Source: Bacillus methanolicus (lineage in GTDB: Bacteria; Bacillota; Bacilli; Bacillales; Cytobacillaceae). Taken from it: a stretch of 64,000 bases of DNA. Shown in pieces: positions 10,058 to 22,470 of this stretch (position 1 is its first letter; every line of letters begins with the position of its first letter). The notes beneath the pieces are model-generated. The model saw only the letters and a list, made by a program, of their open reading frames with translations, was not told the DNA's origin and searched no databases. The translations under genes were made by a program, and so were the position numbers. The stretch lies in contig NZ_VTQX01000002.1 in assembly GCF_008764295.1 (NCBI RefSeq), forward strand, positions 1-64,000, read 5' to 3'.

Positions 10058-12405
10058 TCTTCAACTGCCTCCTCATTGGTAACCGACCCAATTATCATTT
10101 CGTCAAACCACTTTTTCAGTTCGTCAACGGATGAATAGAGTAACTCCCCTTCAAGAGCATAATGTGCCTGCTTTTGCTGGTATGTGATCGATTCTGATAA
10201 ATCTTTTTTATTTTTAACCTCATTTAAGGTAATAAATCCATTATGCTGCTTTATCAATTCTAGTTCTAAAAACACTTGCGACATGAAATCAATCGTCGCT
10301 CTCGTCCAACCACGGTATTTAGCAAGATCATCGCCATATCTTTTCAGATCAAAAGGTGCTTTTTTCATCAAGAAAGCATAATACCATTTAAAATGCTCTC
10401 TTGTCGGCATCGTGGAGAAATAATCACTCTCTTCACCATAAAAATGGGCATAAATTCTTGCTGGTTGCTTCCCCTGTAAGAGTGAAACAAGAAACTCTTT
10501 AGAAGGGGGGAGATCGGCAAGAACGATGTTCCGTCCTGTAATATCCAAATGGCGAGCTTTATCCAAATTATTCACCACAATTAACTCGTTATTTTGATGG
10601 GTAAATTTGCTCACGTACTTTTCATTAAACACAATCCAAAGTGCACTAGAAACACTATCGGACAGTTTTTCGATTCTCTTTAAGCCACGATAATCAAACA
10701 ACTGCCACTCATGCACCGCTAAATCTTGAAGGAAAATTTGCGGTTTCCGGATGTTGTTCCACTCATTAATAGCTAATTCTCCAATGACCGCTAAGCTCGC
10801 GTAAGGAGAAACTTCATCTAATAAACTTCCTAACCCGAAACCAATCCCATCTAATGAACTTCCTTGATCCTCTAATACAAGCTTTAAATGGGTTTGATCC
10901 GCACCGATTTTCTTCATTTGGGAAATACTAGCTGCTTTAATAAGTACCTTCGGCTTTGGATTATACATCCCGAATGGAGCAAGCATCTGCATTTCCTCAA
11001 GCGCCTTTAAATCGACATTTTTTAATTCTATTTCACTATCCAGCTTTGTGACAGGAATGAAATCTTCCTCAGTAAGTATTTTTGAAGCCAATTGATTTAA
11101 GCGGCTGCGTAGTTCTCCAACATCTTCTATTTTCAATGTCATTCCTGCAGCCATCGGATGACCGCCAAAATGAGGCAATATATCACGACATGTCGATAAA
11201 TTTTGGAATAAATCAAATCCCATAATACTCCGAGCAGACCCCTTCGCCAAACCTTTTTCATCATCAACGCTTAGGACTATCGCCGGACGATAAAATCGCT
11301 CTACAAGTTTGGAGGCAACGATCCCAATCACACCTGCGTTCCACCCAGATTTTCCAACGACAATAACGGAATTTTCGTCAATTGGATAATTTTCTTCAAC
11401 CTCTTGAATCGCTTCCTCTGCGATTTCATTGACGAGTGCTTGTCTTTCTTTATTTAATGCATCAATTTCTTCTGCAATGGTCTCCGCTTCATATGGATCT
11501 TCAGTTAATAAAAGATCGACGGCAATATCTGCACTTTCCAATCTGCCGGCAGCATTTATTCTAGGAGCAATTACAAATCCAATCGTCTCCTCATTAACGG
11601 CAGGCAAATCGGAACCAGCTAATTTCAACAACGCTTTCAGGCCATGGTTGTCCGTATTTTTTAACGCTTGGATCCCTCTTTTAGCTATTAATCGATTTTC
11701 TCCAACTAAAGGGACTAAGTCAGCAATCGTACCAATCGCAGCAAATTGCAACAGATGCTCGGGCACCTTTCCCAAAAGAGCATGAGACAATTTGAACGCA
11801 ACCCCAACACCGGCTAAATCATGAAATGGATAAGGACTGTTCTCCAATTTTGGGTGAATGATCGCCAATGCTTCAGGCAATTCTGGTCCTGGTTCATGGT
11901 GATCGGTAATAATTAAATCAAGCCCCAATTCTTTGGCTATTTTTGCCTCATGGAGCGCAGCAATTCCAGTATCGACGGTGATAATAAGATGAATGCCACT
12001 TTCAGCAGCATGACGAAATGCGTTTTCATTCGGTCCATATCCTTCTGTAAAACGATTGGGAATATAGTACTGGACATTCGCCCCTAATTCCTGAAGGGTA
12101 AGCATCATGACGGAAGTGCTTGTAACTCCGTCTGCATCATAATCACCAAATATAAGAATTTGTTCATTATTTGCTATCGCATCTTTTATTCGTGAAACAG
12201 CAATATCCATTCCTATTAAAGTGAATGGATCATGGAACGCATGATCTTTATCAAAAAGAAAAGACGAGGCGAGCTCCGGGGTATCAAAGCCCCGATTAAC
12301 AAGTAAAGATGCCACCAGCGGTGTAATGCTAAGCTCCTCTACAAGTCTTCTCTTTTTTTCTTCATCGACCTGTTGGCAAATCCATCTAGTTTTCGGCTTT
12401 AACAT
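10048..12405 (-). CDS. recJ: Single-stranded-DNA-specific exonuclease RecJ
   Basis: A 5'-3' exonuclease acting on single-stranded DNA in recombination and repair. The 785-residue protein has the DHH-family motifs [12 protein letters not shown] (about residue 75), TVDTGIA and ITDHHEPG. The DHHA1 motif [12 protein letters not shown] follows, then an OB-fold and the C-terminal extension typical of Bacillus RecJ. The ATG at 12403-12405 was chosen because GAGAGGTGA lies just upstream. The frame also offers a TTG five codons earlier. A consensus sigma-A promoter sits 22 bp upstream of the start. Confidence 0.95.
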   Translation of the reverse strand: MLKPKTRWICQQVDEEKKRRLVEELSITPLVASLLVNRGFDTPELASSFLFDKDHAFHDPFTLIGMDIAVSRIKDAIANNEQILIFGDYDADGVTSTSVMMLTLQELGANVQYYIPNRFTEGYGPNENAFRHAAESGIHLIITVDTGIAALHEAKIAKELGLDLIITDHHEPGPELPEALAIIHPKLENSPYPFHDLAGVGVAFKLSHALLGKVPEHLLQFAAIGTIADLVPLVGENRLIAKRGIQALKNTDNHGLKALLKLAGSDLPAVNEETIGFVIAPRINAAGRLESADIAVDLLLTEDPYEAETIAEEIDALNKERQALVNEIAEEAIQEVEENYPIDENSVIVVGKSGWNAGVIGIVASKLVERFYRPAIVLSVDDEKGLAKGSARSIMGFDLFQNLSTCRDILPHFGGHPMAAGMTLKIEDVGELRSRLNQLASKILTEEDFIPVTKLDSEIELKNVDLKALEEMQMLAPFGMYNPKPKVLIKAASISQMKKIGADQTHLKLVLEDQGSSLDGIGFGLGSLLDEVSPYASLAVIGELAINEWNNIRKPQIFLQDLAVHEWQLFDYRGLKRIEKLSDSVSSALWIVFNEKYVSKFTHQNNELIVVNNLDKARHLDITGRNIVLADLPPSKEFLVSLLQGKQPARIYAHFYGEESDYFSTMPTREHFKWYYAFLMKKAPFDLKRYGDDLAKYRGWTRATIDFMSQVFLELELIKQHNGFITLNEVKNKKDLSESITYQQKQAHYALEGELLYSSVDELKKWFDEMIIGSVTNEEAVEEWI

Positions 12406-12427
12406 ACGTTCACCTCTCAACTTTTCT

Positions 12428-12456
12428 ATTATACTAGAGCGCTATATTCGGTTCAA
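12428..12456 (-). promoter_or_regulatory. Sigma-A promoter of recJ-apt
   Basis: TTGAAC (12451-12456) and TATAAT (12428-12433) with a 17-bp spacer on the minus strand. The predicted start site is about 16 bp before the recJ start codon, giving a short leader. Confidence 0.8.
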
Positions 12457-12483
12457 GCTAAGAGTGTATTCGTAAATATTCAA

Positions 12484-12533
12484 AAAAACAAAAAAATGTG
12501 CAGCAAAAGTTTATATTAGCTTTTGGCGCACAT
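12484..12533 (-). terminator. Terminator after the CDF transporter gene
   Basis: On the minus strand ATGTGCGCCAAAAGC pairs with GCTTTTGCTGCACAT-type sequence (imperfect) and is followed by TTTTTTTGTTTTTTTG. It separates the transporter gene from recJ. Confidence 0.75.
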
Positions 12534-12551
12534 TACGTTGACATTCTTTGA

Positions 12552-13445
12552 CTATTTCGGATTGTAGGGATTAATATGAACAAAAACATTTTCTACATTC
12601 TTTTCCCGCAGCAACTTTTTCTTCACAGCTTTTCCAACTTTATGGCCTTGCTCTACCGTCATATGTGGGTCAACAGATATCTTAATATCAATAATAACGT
12701 AATGACCATGCTCGCGCGCATGAAACTCATCTATTTTTTTGACTTCAGGAACAGACTCTACCACTTTTCTAAGTTCAACCGTGTCTTCATCGTTCATGAC
12801 ACGGTCGAGGGCATTGCCAATCGATTCTTTTCCAAGCGTCCACGCAATTCTCAAGATCATCAAGGCTACCACCAGTCCTGCGACTGGATCAGCATATTCA
12901 AGCCAACCAATTTGCAAAAAATCGCCAACTACGGCTGCTCCAATTCCCACTAAAGCCGCTAAAGACGAATAAACATCTGAACGATGTTCATAAGCATTTA
13001 CAATGAGAGCGTCACTTTTTAATTGCTGGCCTAATCGAAATTTATAACGAAACATACACTCTTTTGTAATAATTGAAATTAACACTGCTACGATAGCGAT
13101 CGGATTAGGAGCCTCTATCGGATGAAAAAACGCGTCAAATGAGGATCTTCCAATCTCTAATCCAACGATAAACAGCAACACCGCTACGATGATGGCTGCA
13201 ATCGATTCCGCCTTCCCATGACCGTATGGATGCTCCTCATCAGGAGGCTGCTTCGCGGCCCTTAAACCAATAAAAACAGCTAACGAGCCTGCCACGTCTG
13301 AAGCAGAATGAACTGCATCTGCTATTAAAGCCTTGCTATTCGCATATATACCAACGCTCCATTTTAACGCTGCCAAGACGACATTTCCAACTATGCCAAT
13401 GATGGCAGCAAACTCTGCTTTTTTAAAACGTTCACTTTTTTCCAA
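12552..13445 (-). CDS. Cation diffusion facilitator (CDF) family metal transporter
   Basis: Membrane exporter of divalent cations (Zn, Mn, Co or Fe) driven by proton exchange. Of 297 residues, the first about 200 form the six-helix transport domain. Its two metal-site signatures are DAVHSASD (second helix) and EHRSDVYSS (fifth helix). The C-terminal about 85 residues match the cytoplasmic ferredoxin-like dimerisation domain (EFHAREHGHYVIIDI). The start is TTG (13443-13445) with GGGGGGAG 4-5 nt upstream. Monocistronic with its own terminator. The metal cannot be predicted from sequence alone. Confidence 0.9.
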   Translation of the reverse strand: MEKSERFKKAEFAAIIGIVGNVVLAALKWSVGIYANSKALIADAVHSASDVAGSLAVFIGLRAAKQPPDEEHPYGHGKAESIAAIIVAVLLFIVGLEIGRSSFDAFFHPIEAPNPIAIVAVLISIITKECMFRYKFRLGQQLKSDALIVNAYEHRSDVYSSLAALVGIGAAVVGDFLQIGWLEYADPVAGLVVALMILRIAWTLGKESIGNALDRVMNDEDTVELRKVVESVPEVKKIDEFHAREHGHYVIIDIKISVDPHMTVEQGHKVGKAVKKKLLREKNVENVFVHINPYNPK

Positions 13446-13662
13446 CGTACTCCCCCCTTAAACAAAAGTCCACTATCCCTTTAAACAAACCTTCTACCAG
13501 TCTATCCTAAACACTCCAGTCTCATAAGGGTGGTTTCTGCTTTTCCATCAGAAAAAGTAAACAGAAAAATAATTTAGCACTAAAATGCTTTCATTATTGT
13601 GGGAATTAGAAAAGAAAGAATTTCACACGATGATCCAAATACCGTAACGTAACTTAAAACAG

Positions 13663-13710
13663 AAAAAAGCTGAGAACAAAAAGTCGTAATTAACGACCTT
13701 TTGACTCAGC
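13663..13710 (-). terminator. Terminator after secDF
   Basis: On the minus strand a long imperfect stem GCTGAGTCAAAAGGTCG...CGACTTTTTGTTCTCAGC is followed by TTTTTTC, immediately after the secDF stop. Confidence 0.8.
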
Positions 13711-13720
13711 CTCTTCACCA

Positions 13721-15991
13721 TTATACTTGCGGTTCATCTGTCTTTTTACGCTTTTCTTTGTAAGTAATTAATGTACCTTTCGTCTTTAATTCTTTCGCCT
13801 TCCATACATACCATATTTGAGCTGCTAAGAACAAAGATGAATATGTTCCTGCAATCAAACCAATTAGCAATGCGAAAGAGAAGTTCGTAATTGATTCGCT
13901 TCCGAAGATAAGTAATGCAACTACGGCGAACACAGTTGAAATAATCGTATTTAATGACCGGCCAAAGGTTTGGCGTAAGCTCCGATTCACAATATCAGCC
14001 AGTTCCTCCGTGTTTTTAATCCGTCTCTTCTTCTTCATGTTTTCACGAATCCGGTCAAAAGTAACAATCGTATCGTTAATCGAGTAACCAACAATCGTCA
14101 ATACGGCTGCAATGAAGGTTAAATCCACTTCAAAACGGGTGATGCTAAAGATGGCAATGATAAAAAATGCATCATGTAGCAACGCAATTACGGCAGGGAT
14201 GGCCATTCGCATCTCAAATCGAATCGTAACATAGATTATAATTCCGATCGATGCGATCAGGACTGCCTTCGCCGCATTTTTCGCCAATTCTTTTCCAACC
14301 GTTGGTGATACGGTACTTACATTCGGTTCAGCGCCATATTTCTCTTTAAAATTTGTTTTTAAATCCGCAATCTCGTTTTGATTAAGAATATCCTCACCCT
14401 TGAGGCGGGCAACCCCGATATTATGAGCGTCACCTGAAATGACAATATCGTTCGTTTCTATCCCAACACTCTCAAGCTGCTCTTGAAATTCCGCCTTCGT
14501 TAAAGAGTAATCGGAAAGAACCTCTATTCTAGTACCACTAGAGAAATCAATCCCTAAATTCAAGCGGAATACAACCAAACATAAAAGCCCTAAAGCTAAT
14601 AAAATACCTGAAAGCGCAAAGAACTTTTTACGCGGTTTGATGAAATCCCATTTATCAAATTTTGTTGGCAAATCAAGCGTATCATAACTTTCAGCAATAT
14701 CTTTTATCTCTTCCTGCTTTACACCGAACCAGCGAGGTTTTTTATTAAAGAGGTTACTGTTGACCCATAACCCTAAGAACAACCTAGTACCGAATACAGC
14801 AGTGATGAAGCTGACTAGAATGCTGACCATTAAAGTTGTTGCAAATCCCTGTACAGAGCTTGTTCCAAAGTAAAAAAGAACTGCTGCCGCTAAGAGGGTT
14901 GTAATATTCGCATCCACAATCGTTGATAAAGAACCGCTCGTACCCGCTTTATATGCAGCTTTTAAATTTCTGCCAACTTTCAGTTCTTCTTTTATGCGCT
15001 CAAAAGTAATGATATTGGCATCCACTGCCATCGCAACCCCAAGAATAACTGCTGCAATTCCCGGAAGGGTTAAGACTGCATTCATCCAATCAAATATGAG
15101 CAAGATCAAGTATATGTAGACCGATAAAGTAACCGTCGCAATAAAACCAGGGAAGCGATAATAAGCAAGCATAAAAATAAATACGGCTGCAATTCCGATA
15201 ATCCCTGCCAGCACCGTCTTATCCAAAGCGTCTGCCCCAAATTGCGCTCCTACAGAAGTAGAGTAAACTTCCTCAAGCTCAACCGGTAAAGCTCCTGCAT
15301 TTAATAGGTTTGCTAAAGTACTAGCCTCTTCAATTGTAAAATCCCCTGAGATAGAGACTGAGTCTTGATTAAAAATTTGCGAAACTCTTGGAGCAGAAAG
15401 ATATGCTGGATTTTCCTTCGTTGCTTCTTCCCGGAAGCTATGTTCTCCTTCTTCATAATCCAGCCAAATAACAAGCAAATTATTTGGAGCTCCCATGTTA
15501 ACTATTTGTTCTGTCACTTCTCTAAACTTATCAGCGCTCTTCAATTTCAAAGAAACACTCGGCTGACCATTGTCATCAAAGGTTTGCTGCGCTCCACCTT
15601 CAACTAAATCCCTACCATCCATCATTAAATTATCATCTACATCTCGGAATGATAAATTCGCTTCCGTAGAGAGCATTTCCCGTGCTTGATTTTGGTCATG
15701 AACACCAGCCAACTGAACGCGAATGCGATTATCTCCCTCAACCTGAAGGGTTGGCTCACTAACTCCTAGTGCATTTATACGTTTATTTAATGCTTCAGCC
15801 GTGCTAGCCAATGTAGCATCATCAATCTTTTGTCCATCTTCCGCCTTGACCTCGTACAGTACTTCAAAGCCCCCTTGAAGATCTAAGCCAAGTTTAATAT
15901 TTCCTAAAATATTTGTTGTCGTTGCACCAATTATCCCGCCCAAAAAAAGGACTATAAGAAAAAAAGCAACGATTCTGTTCCGTTTGACCAT
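13721..15991 (-). CDS. secDF: Protein translocase subunit SecDF (fused)
   Basis: Uses the proton gradient to complete protein export through SecYEG. It is the single-chain SecD-SecF fusion typical of Bacillus, 756 residues. The SecD half has the first helix, the motif NIKLGLDLQGG, a large extracellular P1 domain, and the AVDANIITFERIKEEL signature. The SecF half begins near residue 455 with LNLGIDFSSGTRIEV and has VGYSINDTIVTFDRIREN. Twelve transmembrane helices are expected. I chose the ATG at 15989-15991 (MVKRNRIVAF) because AAGGAGG lies 8-9 nt upstream. The frame continues ten codons further without a site. Confidence 0.96.
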   Translation of the reverse strand: MVKRNRIVAFFLIVLFLGGIIGATTTNILGNIKLGLDLQGGFEVLYEVKAEDGQKIDDATLASTAEALNKRINALGVSEPTLQVEGDNRIRVQLAGVHDQNQAREMLSTEANLSFRDVDDNLMMDGRDLVEGGAQQTFDDNGQPSVSLKLKSADKFREVTEQIVNMGAPNNLLVIWLDYEEGEHSFREEATKENPAYLSAPRVSQIFNQDSVSISGDFTIEEASTLANLLNAGALPVELEEVYSTSVGAQFGADALDKTVLAGIIGIAAVFIFMLAYYRFPGFIATVTLSVYIYLILLIFDWMNAVLTLPGIAAVILGVAMAVDANIITFERIKEELKVGRNLKAAYKAGTSGSLSTIVDANITTLLAAAVLFYFGTSSVQGFATTLMVSILVSFITAVFGTRLFLGLWVNSNLFNKKPRWFGVKQEEIKDIAESYDTLDLPTKFDKWDFIKPRKKFFALSGILLALGLLCLVVFRLNLGIDFSSGTRIEVLSDYSLTKAEFQEQLESVGIETNDIVISGDAHNIGVARLKGEDILNQNEIADLKTNFKEKYGAEPNVSTVSPTVGKELAKNAAKAVLIASIGIIIYVTIRFEMRMAIPAVIALLHDAFFIIAIFSITRFEVDLTFIAAVLTIVGYSINDTIVTFDRIRENMKKKRRIKNTEELADIVNRSLRQTFGRSLNTIISTVFAVVALLIFGSESITNFSFALLIGLIAGTYSSLFLAAQIWYVWKAKELKTKGTLITYKEKRKKTDEPQV

Positions 15992-16080
15992 TATGTAGAA
16001 ATCCTCCTTAAAAGAATGCAAAAGCTAATTCTTTAACGCTGTTAACCTGTTATTTCATTTCAATGAAAGTCAATAAGATT

Positions 16081-16109
16081 ATTATGAAACAGTTTGGAAG
16101 AGGTGTCAA
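16081..16109 (-). promoter_or_regulatory. Sigma-A promoter of secDF
   Basis: TTGACA (16104-16109) and CATAAT (16081-16086) with a 17-bp spacer on the minus strand, giving a leader of about 80 nt before secDF. Confidence 0.75.
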
Positions 16110-16130
16110 TTTTATATGTATAAGCTAGAT

Positions 16131-16427
16131 TCATTTTAAAAGTTCTTTCAACTCCGTTTCGTCCTCAAGAGAAAAATCAAGGAGCTTCAATGCTTCAACG
16201 GAGGCAAAACTCATATATTCACCAGGTTTTAATGAGAGAATATCAGCTACTATTTCATATAGCTTAATGTCATCTCTCACTCGCTTCCACTTCTTCGTCG
16301 TGAGAAACTCCCATAACTGTTGCTCGTGGATGGTTCCATATCCTAATAGATTTAATTCTTCCACTTTACTAATAAGAGCTGGTTTTACTTCACTACGGAA
16401 ACGATCGTATTCATGGACAGTGCTCAT
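16131..16427 (-). CDS. comN: Post-transcriptional regulator ComN
   Basis: A 98-residue soluble protein matching ComN (YrzD) of B. subtilis, which acts post-transcriptionally on the comE competence operon mRNA. Visible features are the HEYDRFRSEVKPAL start, YGTIHEQQLWEFL, and a C-terminal leucine-rich helix ending in ELKELLK. The start is the ATG at 16425-16427 with AGGAGG 7 nt upstream. A longer frame to 16469 lacks a site. Position between secDF and spoVB matches B. subtilis. Its presence next to a pilus locus does not by itself link it to that locus. Confidence 0.85.
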   Translation of the reverse strand: MSTVHEYDRFRSEVKPALISKVEELNLLGYGTIHEQQLWEFLTTKKWKRVRDDIKLYEIVADILSLKPGEYMSFASVEALKLLDFSLEDETELKELLK

Positions 16428-16609
16428 TTGAACTCCTCCTAGATAATCTTCATATAGAAAACGAAACAACTTGTCATGCTTTGTCCACTTTCAAGCATAT
16501 AGATAATTGTATATGATTTAACTCTTTTCTGAAAGCGACTTTCCAAGAAAATACTTTATAATTCCAAGATCCGTCTTATAGAACTTATATCCAGAAGGCA
16601 GGGAGCAAG

Positions 16610-18169
16610 ATGTCTAAGTTTTTAAAAGGAACGATCATATTATTAATTGCCGGGTTAGTCACCCGAGTGCTTGGCTTCATCAATCGTATCGTCATTGCCC
16701 GATTTATTGGAGAAGAAGGCGTCGGTCTCTATATGATGGCATTTCCAACCCTTATGTTAGTTATCACTATTACACAATTAGGACTGCCTGTAGCGATTTC
16801 AAAAAGTGTGGCTGAGGCAGAAGCAAAAGGAGACTTCAAAAAAATCAAAAAAATATTAGTAGTCTCTTTAACAACGACGATCTCTTTATCCTTGTTGTTT
16901 ACACCTGTTCTCCTTTTTAGCGCACCTTATTTATCTGACCTATTGTTTACTGATAATCGCACAAAACTACCATTACTGGCAATTACTCCGATTATCCCAA
17001 TTGTTGCAATTTCAGCCGTTATTAGAGGATATTTTCAAGGACGACAAAACATGAAGCCAGCAGCCTACTCACAGGTAATTGAGCAAGTCATACGAATCGC
17101 CCTGATTGCTGTTTTAACAAAGATGTTTCTCCCATATGGGATTGAATTCGCCGCCGCAGGAGCAATGCTTGCCTCTGTTATCGGTGAGCTTATGTCGCTG
17201 CTTTACTTAATTACAACGTTTAAAATGAAAAAGAAATTTCCATTTAGAAGAAATTTCTTTAAGCAAATACAGGCTGGTAAATCGACCTTTAAAGAATTAA
17301 TGGGTGTAGGACTACCAACATTAGGAAGTAGACTAATCGGCAACTTCTCTTGGTTTCTTGAGCCGATTGTCGTCTCCTATAGCCTTGCTTTGGCCGGAGT
17401 TGGTACATCACTAGCAACAAAACAATACGGTTCCCTTACCGGATTTGCCATGCCGTTATTGCTTCTCCCTTCGTTTATTACCTACTCCTTATCGACTTCG
17501 CTAGTACCAGCAATCAGTGAAGCCAATTCAAATAATGATAAGGGGCTCATTGAATATCGCTTACAGCAAGCACTGCGCTTTGTCTTTTTAACCGGTGGAC
17601 TGGCGATTATTATTTTATATGTTTTAGCAGATCCACTAATGGAGTTTATGTATGGCTCTACATCCGGGGCCATTTTTATCAAGATTATGGCCCCATTCTT
17701 CCTTTTCTATTATTATCAAGGGCCGTTGCAAGCGACGTTACAGGCATTGGATTTAGCACGAGCAGCGATGATTAATAGCATCATCGGATCAGCTGTGAAA
17801 CTCGGGGTCATTTTTGCTCTTGCCAGTCAATCAAACTTTGGCATTAATGGGGCAGCGCTTGGAATTATTATTGGCATCGTCCTAGTTACCTTTCTCCATT
17901 TCGCCACGGTTTTGAAACGAATTTCCTTTACTTTTTATATACGAGATTATGCAAAAGGCTTTATCGTCATGTTTCTCTCAGGAGTACTAGGCTTTTATAC
18001 TTATGAACAAATCACAGGTCTTTCCCTTGCAAGCCACATCATCCTTGCTGCCATCGTTATGAGCTTAAGTTATGCTATTCTTTTGCTCCTGTTTGGCTTA
18101 GTACGAAAACATGATTTGCAAAGAATCCCAAAAATAGGAGGATTTTTAGCAATCTTTGCTTTTAAATAA
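16610..18169 (+). CDS. spoVB: Stage V sporulation protein B (lipid flippase family)
   Basis: Polytopic membrane protein of the MurJ/Wzx/MATE-like (polysaccharide biosynthesis) superfamily, needed for spore cortex synthesis, probably by flipping a peptidoglycan precursor. The 519-residue chain is almost entirely hydrophobic with about 14 helices. It begins LKGTIILLIAGLVTRVLGFI and contains the conserved SKSVAEAEAKGD loop and VISAVIRGYFQGRQNM. The start ATG has AGGGAG 5-6 nt upstream. It is encoded on the opposite strand to its neighbours, as in B. subtilis. A sigma-E promoter is expected but I could not identify one securely. Confidence 0.93.
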   Translation: MSKFLKGTIILLIAGLVTRVLGFINRIVIARFIGEEGVGLYMMAFPTLMLVITITQLGLPVAISKSVAEAEAKGDFKKIKKILVVSLTTTISLSLLFTPVLLFSAPYLSDLLFTDNRTKLPLLAITPIIPIVAISAVIRGYFQGRQNMKPAAYSQVIEQVIRIALIAVLTKMFLPYGIEFAAAGAMLASVIGELMSLLYLITTFKMKKKFPFRRNFFKQIQAGKSTFKELMGVGLPTLGSRLIGNFSWFLEPIVVSYSLALAGVGTSLATKQYGSLTGFAMPLLLLPSFITYSLSTSLVPAISEANSNNDKGLIEYRLQQALRFVFLTGGLAIIILYVLADPLMEFMYGSTSGAIFIKIMAPFFLFYYYQGPLQATLQALDLARAAMINSIIGSAVKLGVIFALASQSNFGINGAALGIIIGIVLVTFLHFATVLKRISFTFYIRDYAKGFIVMFLSGVLGFYTYEQITGLSLASHIILAAIVMSLSYAILLLLFGLVRKHDLQRIPKIGGFLAIFAFK

Positions 18170-18263
18170 GCTTATTTAACGTATGCTTTTCATATTTGGC
18201 TCATTTGAGACTCCCTCATTCAAAATGGGCCAAATCAACCATCTTGAAAATCTTCTTCATCTT

Positions 18264-18908
18264 TCATCTAAAATCTTGAACGTCAATAAAAAAGTCGCCA
18301 TTTTGAAAGCTGCAGAAGGATATTTTTTTTACATCCCGGTAGCCACGCTTCCGCAATTCCTGTCTAAGCCATAGTGGATTTTTTTCGATGCGTTCCAAAT
18401 TTTTCGTTTGGATTTCCCCATCAATGATGAGCGGAATGGTGTAGCTACTTTGATTCTTTTCTTTTTCAAACACAGTTAATTTTCCTGATGTCTCCAAAAT
18501 GGCAAATTCCACATCGGCAATATTGCGAACATTTTGTTCTCGCAATTGTAACAACAAATCATCAAAATTATAGCGCTGCTTTTTCATTTCTTTTTCATCA
18601 ATTTTTCCCTTGTTGATAATCAATGTTGGCTTTCCTTCCACCACATCCCGGAAGTGTTTACTCTTTAACGAGATAAATGCAAATACAATTTGAATGATCA
18701 TCAGTAACAGCATTGGCATGACGACATGAAAGAGCTGATTATTCGGATCATCGATCGCAGCAACTGCTAATTCCGCAATCATAATATAAACGACTAAATC
18801 TAAAATACTAAGTTCGCCGATTTCACGCTTTCCCATCATACGAAAAATAAGGATAATAAGAGCATAAAAAAACAGGGTTCTTAACGCAATTGGAATAAGC
18901 TCAGCCAC
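18264..18908 (-). CDS. DUF421/YetF-type membrane protein (YrbG-like)
   Basis: A 214-residue protein of the YetF/YrbG family. The first about 80 residues form three membrane helices (LRTLFFYALIILIFRMMGKR, then LVVYIMIAELAVAAI and MPMLLLMIIQIVFAFI). The rest is the soluble DUF421 alpha/beta domain with GKPTLIINKGKID and a C-terminal LRKRGYRDVKKI segment. Members sit in the spore or cell envelope but no activity is established. The start is a GTG (18906-18908) preceded by AAGGGG. Convergent with spoVB. Confidence 0.82.
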   Translation of the reverse strand: MAELIPIALRTLFFYALIILIFRMMGKREIGELSILDLVVYIMIAELAVAAIDDPNNQLFHVVMPMLLLMIIQIVFAFISLKSKHFRDVVEGKPTLIINKGKIDEKEMKKQRYNFDDLLLQLREQNVRNIADVEFAILETSGKLTVFEKEKNQSSYTIPLIIDGEIQTKNLERIEKNPLWLRQELRKRGYRDVKKISFCSFQNGDFFIDVQDFR

Positions 18909-19169
18909 ATTCTTTTCCCCTTCCGTAATTTCTTATCTATCTTTTCTTTTGTTATTATCCACATTCCTTGCCTAAATATGAGAAGTGAGCTTTTTATCGC
19001 CAGCATTCTAATTTGTTAGAAATGGAAAAGTTCAGCTTCTATTTTTCTCTGCTCCTGAATATGCATGTACTAAGACAAGCAAAGTAGCTTGTTCATCAAC
19101 TATCATAAAAGTTGAACTCGCTGCTAAGCACAAAATACATGAAGTCTTGATCGAAGGGAGAGGGTCAAA

Positions 19170-19562
19170 ATAGAAGAGTCAAAAAACCATGGAATTGCTA
19201 TTTTATATGGAGTAATCGGCATATTTTTACTACTAATTATTGCCAGCTTTGTATTTTCTGTAATACTGCGATTTACGAATACGCAAGAATCATCATTAGG
19301 AATTTTAACGACGATAATTTCCTTTATTACATTATTTGCAGGCGGATTTATTACTGGAAGAAAAGGGAAAGAGAAAGGCTGGCTCATTGGTGCATTAACC
19401 GGGGTTATTTATACATTGATCATTTTTCTATTTCAATATTTAGGTTATGATAGCCTATTTTCTTTAGAGCAAATCGTCTACCATGTATGCTATATTGTTA
19501 CAGCAATGATGGGAGGAATACTGGGCGTTAATATGAGCACTCCAAAAACAAGAAGCATTTAA
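19170..19562 (+). CDS. TIGR04086-type small membrane protein with apparent ATA start (YrzE-like)
   Basis: An uninterrupted 130-codon frame encoding a four-helix membrane protein: helix 1 IAILYGVIGIFLLLIIASFV, helix 2 ILTTIISFITLFAGGFITG, helix 3 WLIGALTGVIYTLIIFLF, helix 4 IVTAMMGGILGVNMS. The pattern and its position between the DUF421 gene and yajC fit the YrzE/TIGR04086 family. It has no ATG, GTG or TTG at its beginning. The codon at the expected place is ATA (19170-19172), 9 nt after AGGGAG, followed by GAAGAGTCA. An in-frame TGA lies further upstream. Either ATA is used as a rare start or the start codon is mutated or misread. Confidence 0.7.
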   Translation: MEESKNHGIAILYGVIGIFLLLIIASFVFSVILRFTNTQESSLGILTTIISFITLFAGGFITGRKGKEKGWLIGALTGVIYTLIIFLFQYLGYDSLFSLEQIVYHVCYIVTAMMGGILGVNMSTPKTRSI

Positions 19563-19842
19563 ACGTCAGTCCTTTTTAACGGACGCTTTCATAAGGTCAA
19601 GAGTAACTCGCTTTTTGTAGGACTGTATGATTCTTTCTCCCGCCTTCGGTTAATATCAAGCAAATAAAGCGCGCTTGCACTTGGGACTCAGTTCTTGGAA
19701 AGCTAACACTGGCTTATATATTAAAAAAGCTTTTGAGCATTTCGTGTAAAACGGAGGTTTTATACATCTTTTTAGTTATACTAAAAATGAAAAGTCCAAA
19801 GAAAAACAAGACTAGATCAAGCAAGTCATATAACAAAGCATA
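19563..19842. other. Intergenic gap between YrzE-like gene and yajC
   Basis: No coding frame, RNA or clear promoter found in this stretch. A weak GTCC/GGAC stem follows the YrzE-like stop. The strong hairpins begin at 19843. Confidence 0.4.
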
Positions 19843-19890
19843 AAAAAACTGTAGACAGACCCGAAAAATTTCGAATTTGTCTACAGTTTG
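19843..19890 (-). terminator. Terminator after yajC
   Basis: On the minus strand ACTGTAGACA pairs with TGTCTACAGT across a 20-nt imperfect loop and is followed by TTTTTTTATG. It ends the ruvAB-queA-tgt-yajC group. Confidence 0.8.
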
Positions 19891-19917
19891 CACCCATCTT
19901 TTTAGATGGGTGTTTTT
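19891..19917 (+). terminator. Second hairpin terminator facing the YrzE-like gene
   Basis: CACCCATC-TTTTTA-GATGGGTG followed by TTTTT on the plus strand. In the minus direction it forms the first of two stacked hairpins after yajC. Confidence 0.6.
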
Positions 19918-19932
19918 AGCTTAAAAGCACTA

Positions 19933-20217
19933 TTAGCTTTTAGCAAGTAAATCATTTGATGATTCAATAACTTCACGTACCGCAGCACGATCGTATGTAA
20001 GACGGCTTCCATCGCCACATTTGATGACAATTTGTCCTTCATCGATCGCATCAACGATTCCATGAAGGCCGCCAATCGTCACAATCTTATCACCTTTTTT
20101 GAGATCATTTTGCATTTGCTGAACTGCTTTTTGTCGCTTTTGTTGCGGGCGAATTAATAAAAAGTAGAAAAGCGCAAACATTAATAACAGTGGTGCAATT
20201 GTACCTAGCATTTCCAT
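19933..20217 (-). CDS. yajC: Preprotein translocase subunit YajC
   Basis: Small accessory subunit of the Sec holocomplex. The 94-residue protein has an N-terminal membrane helix (about residues 7-24, APLLLMFALFYFLLIRPQQ) followed by the signature RPQQKRQKAVQQMQ and a small beta domain (GDKIVTIGGLHGIV). AGGAGG lies 8 nt before the ATG. It follows tgt by 38 bp in the conserved queA-tgt-yajC order. Confidence 0.95.
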   Translation of the reverse strand: MEMLGTIAPLLLMFALFYFLLIRPQQKRQKAVQQMQNDLKKGDKIVTIGGLHGIVDAIDEGQIVIKCGDGSRLTYDRAAVREVIESSNDLLAKS

Positions 20218-20255
20218 TCGTCCAACCTCCTTTCAAGCTATTTATATTTACTCTT

Positions 20256-22470
<2,215 letters not shown>

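Noticed and set aside
18183-18374. Short plus-strand frame after spoVB
   Set aside because: Mostly antisense to the C-terminus of the DUF421 gene and lacks a ribosome binding site.
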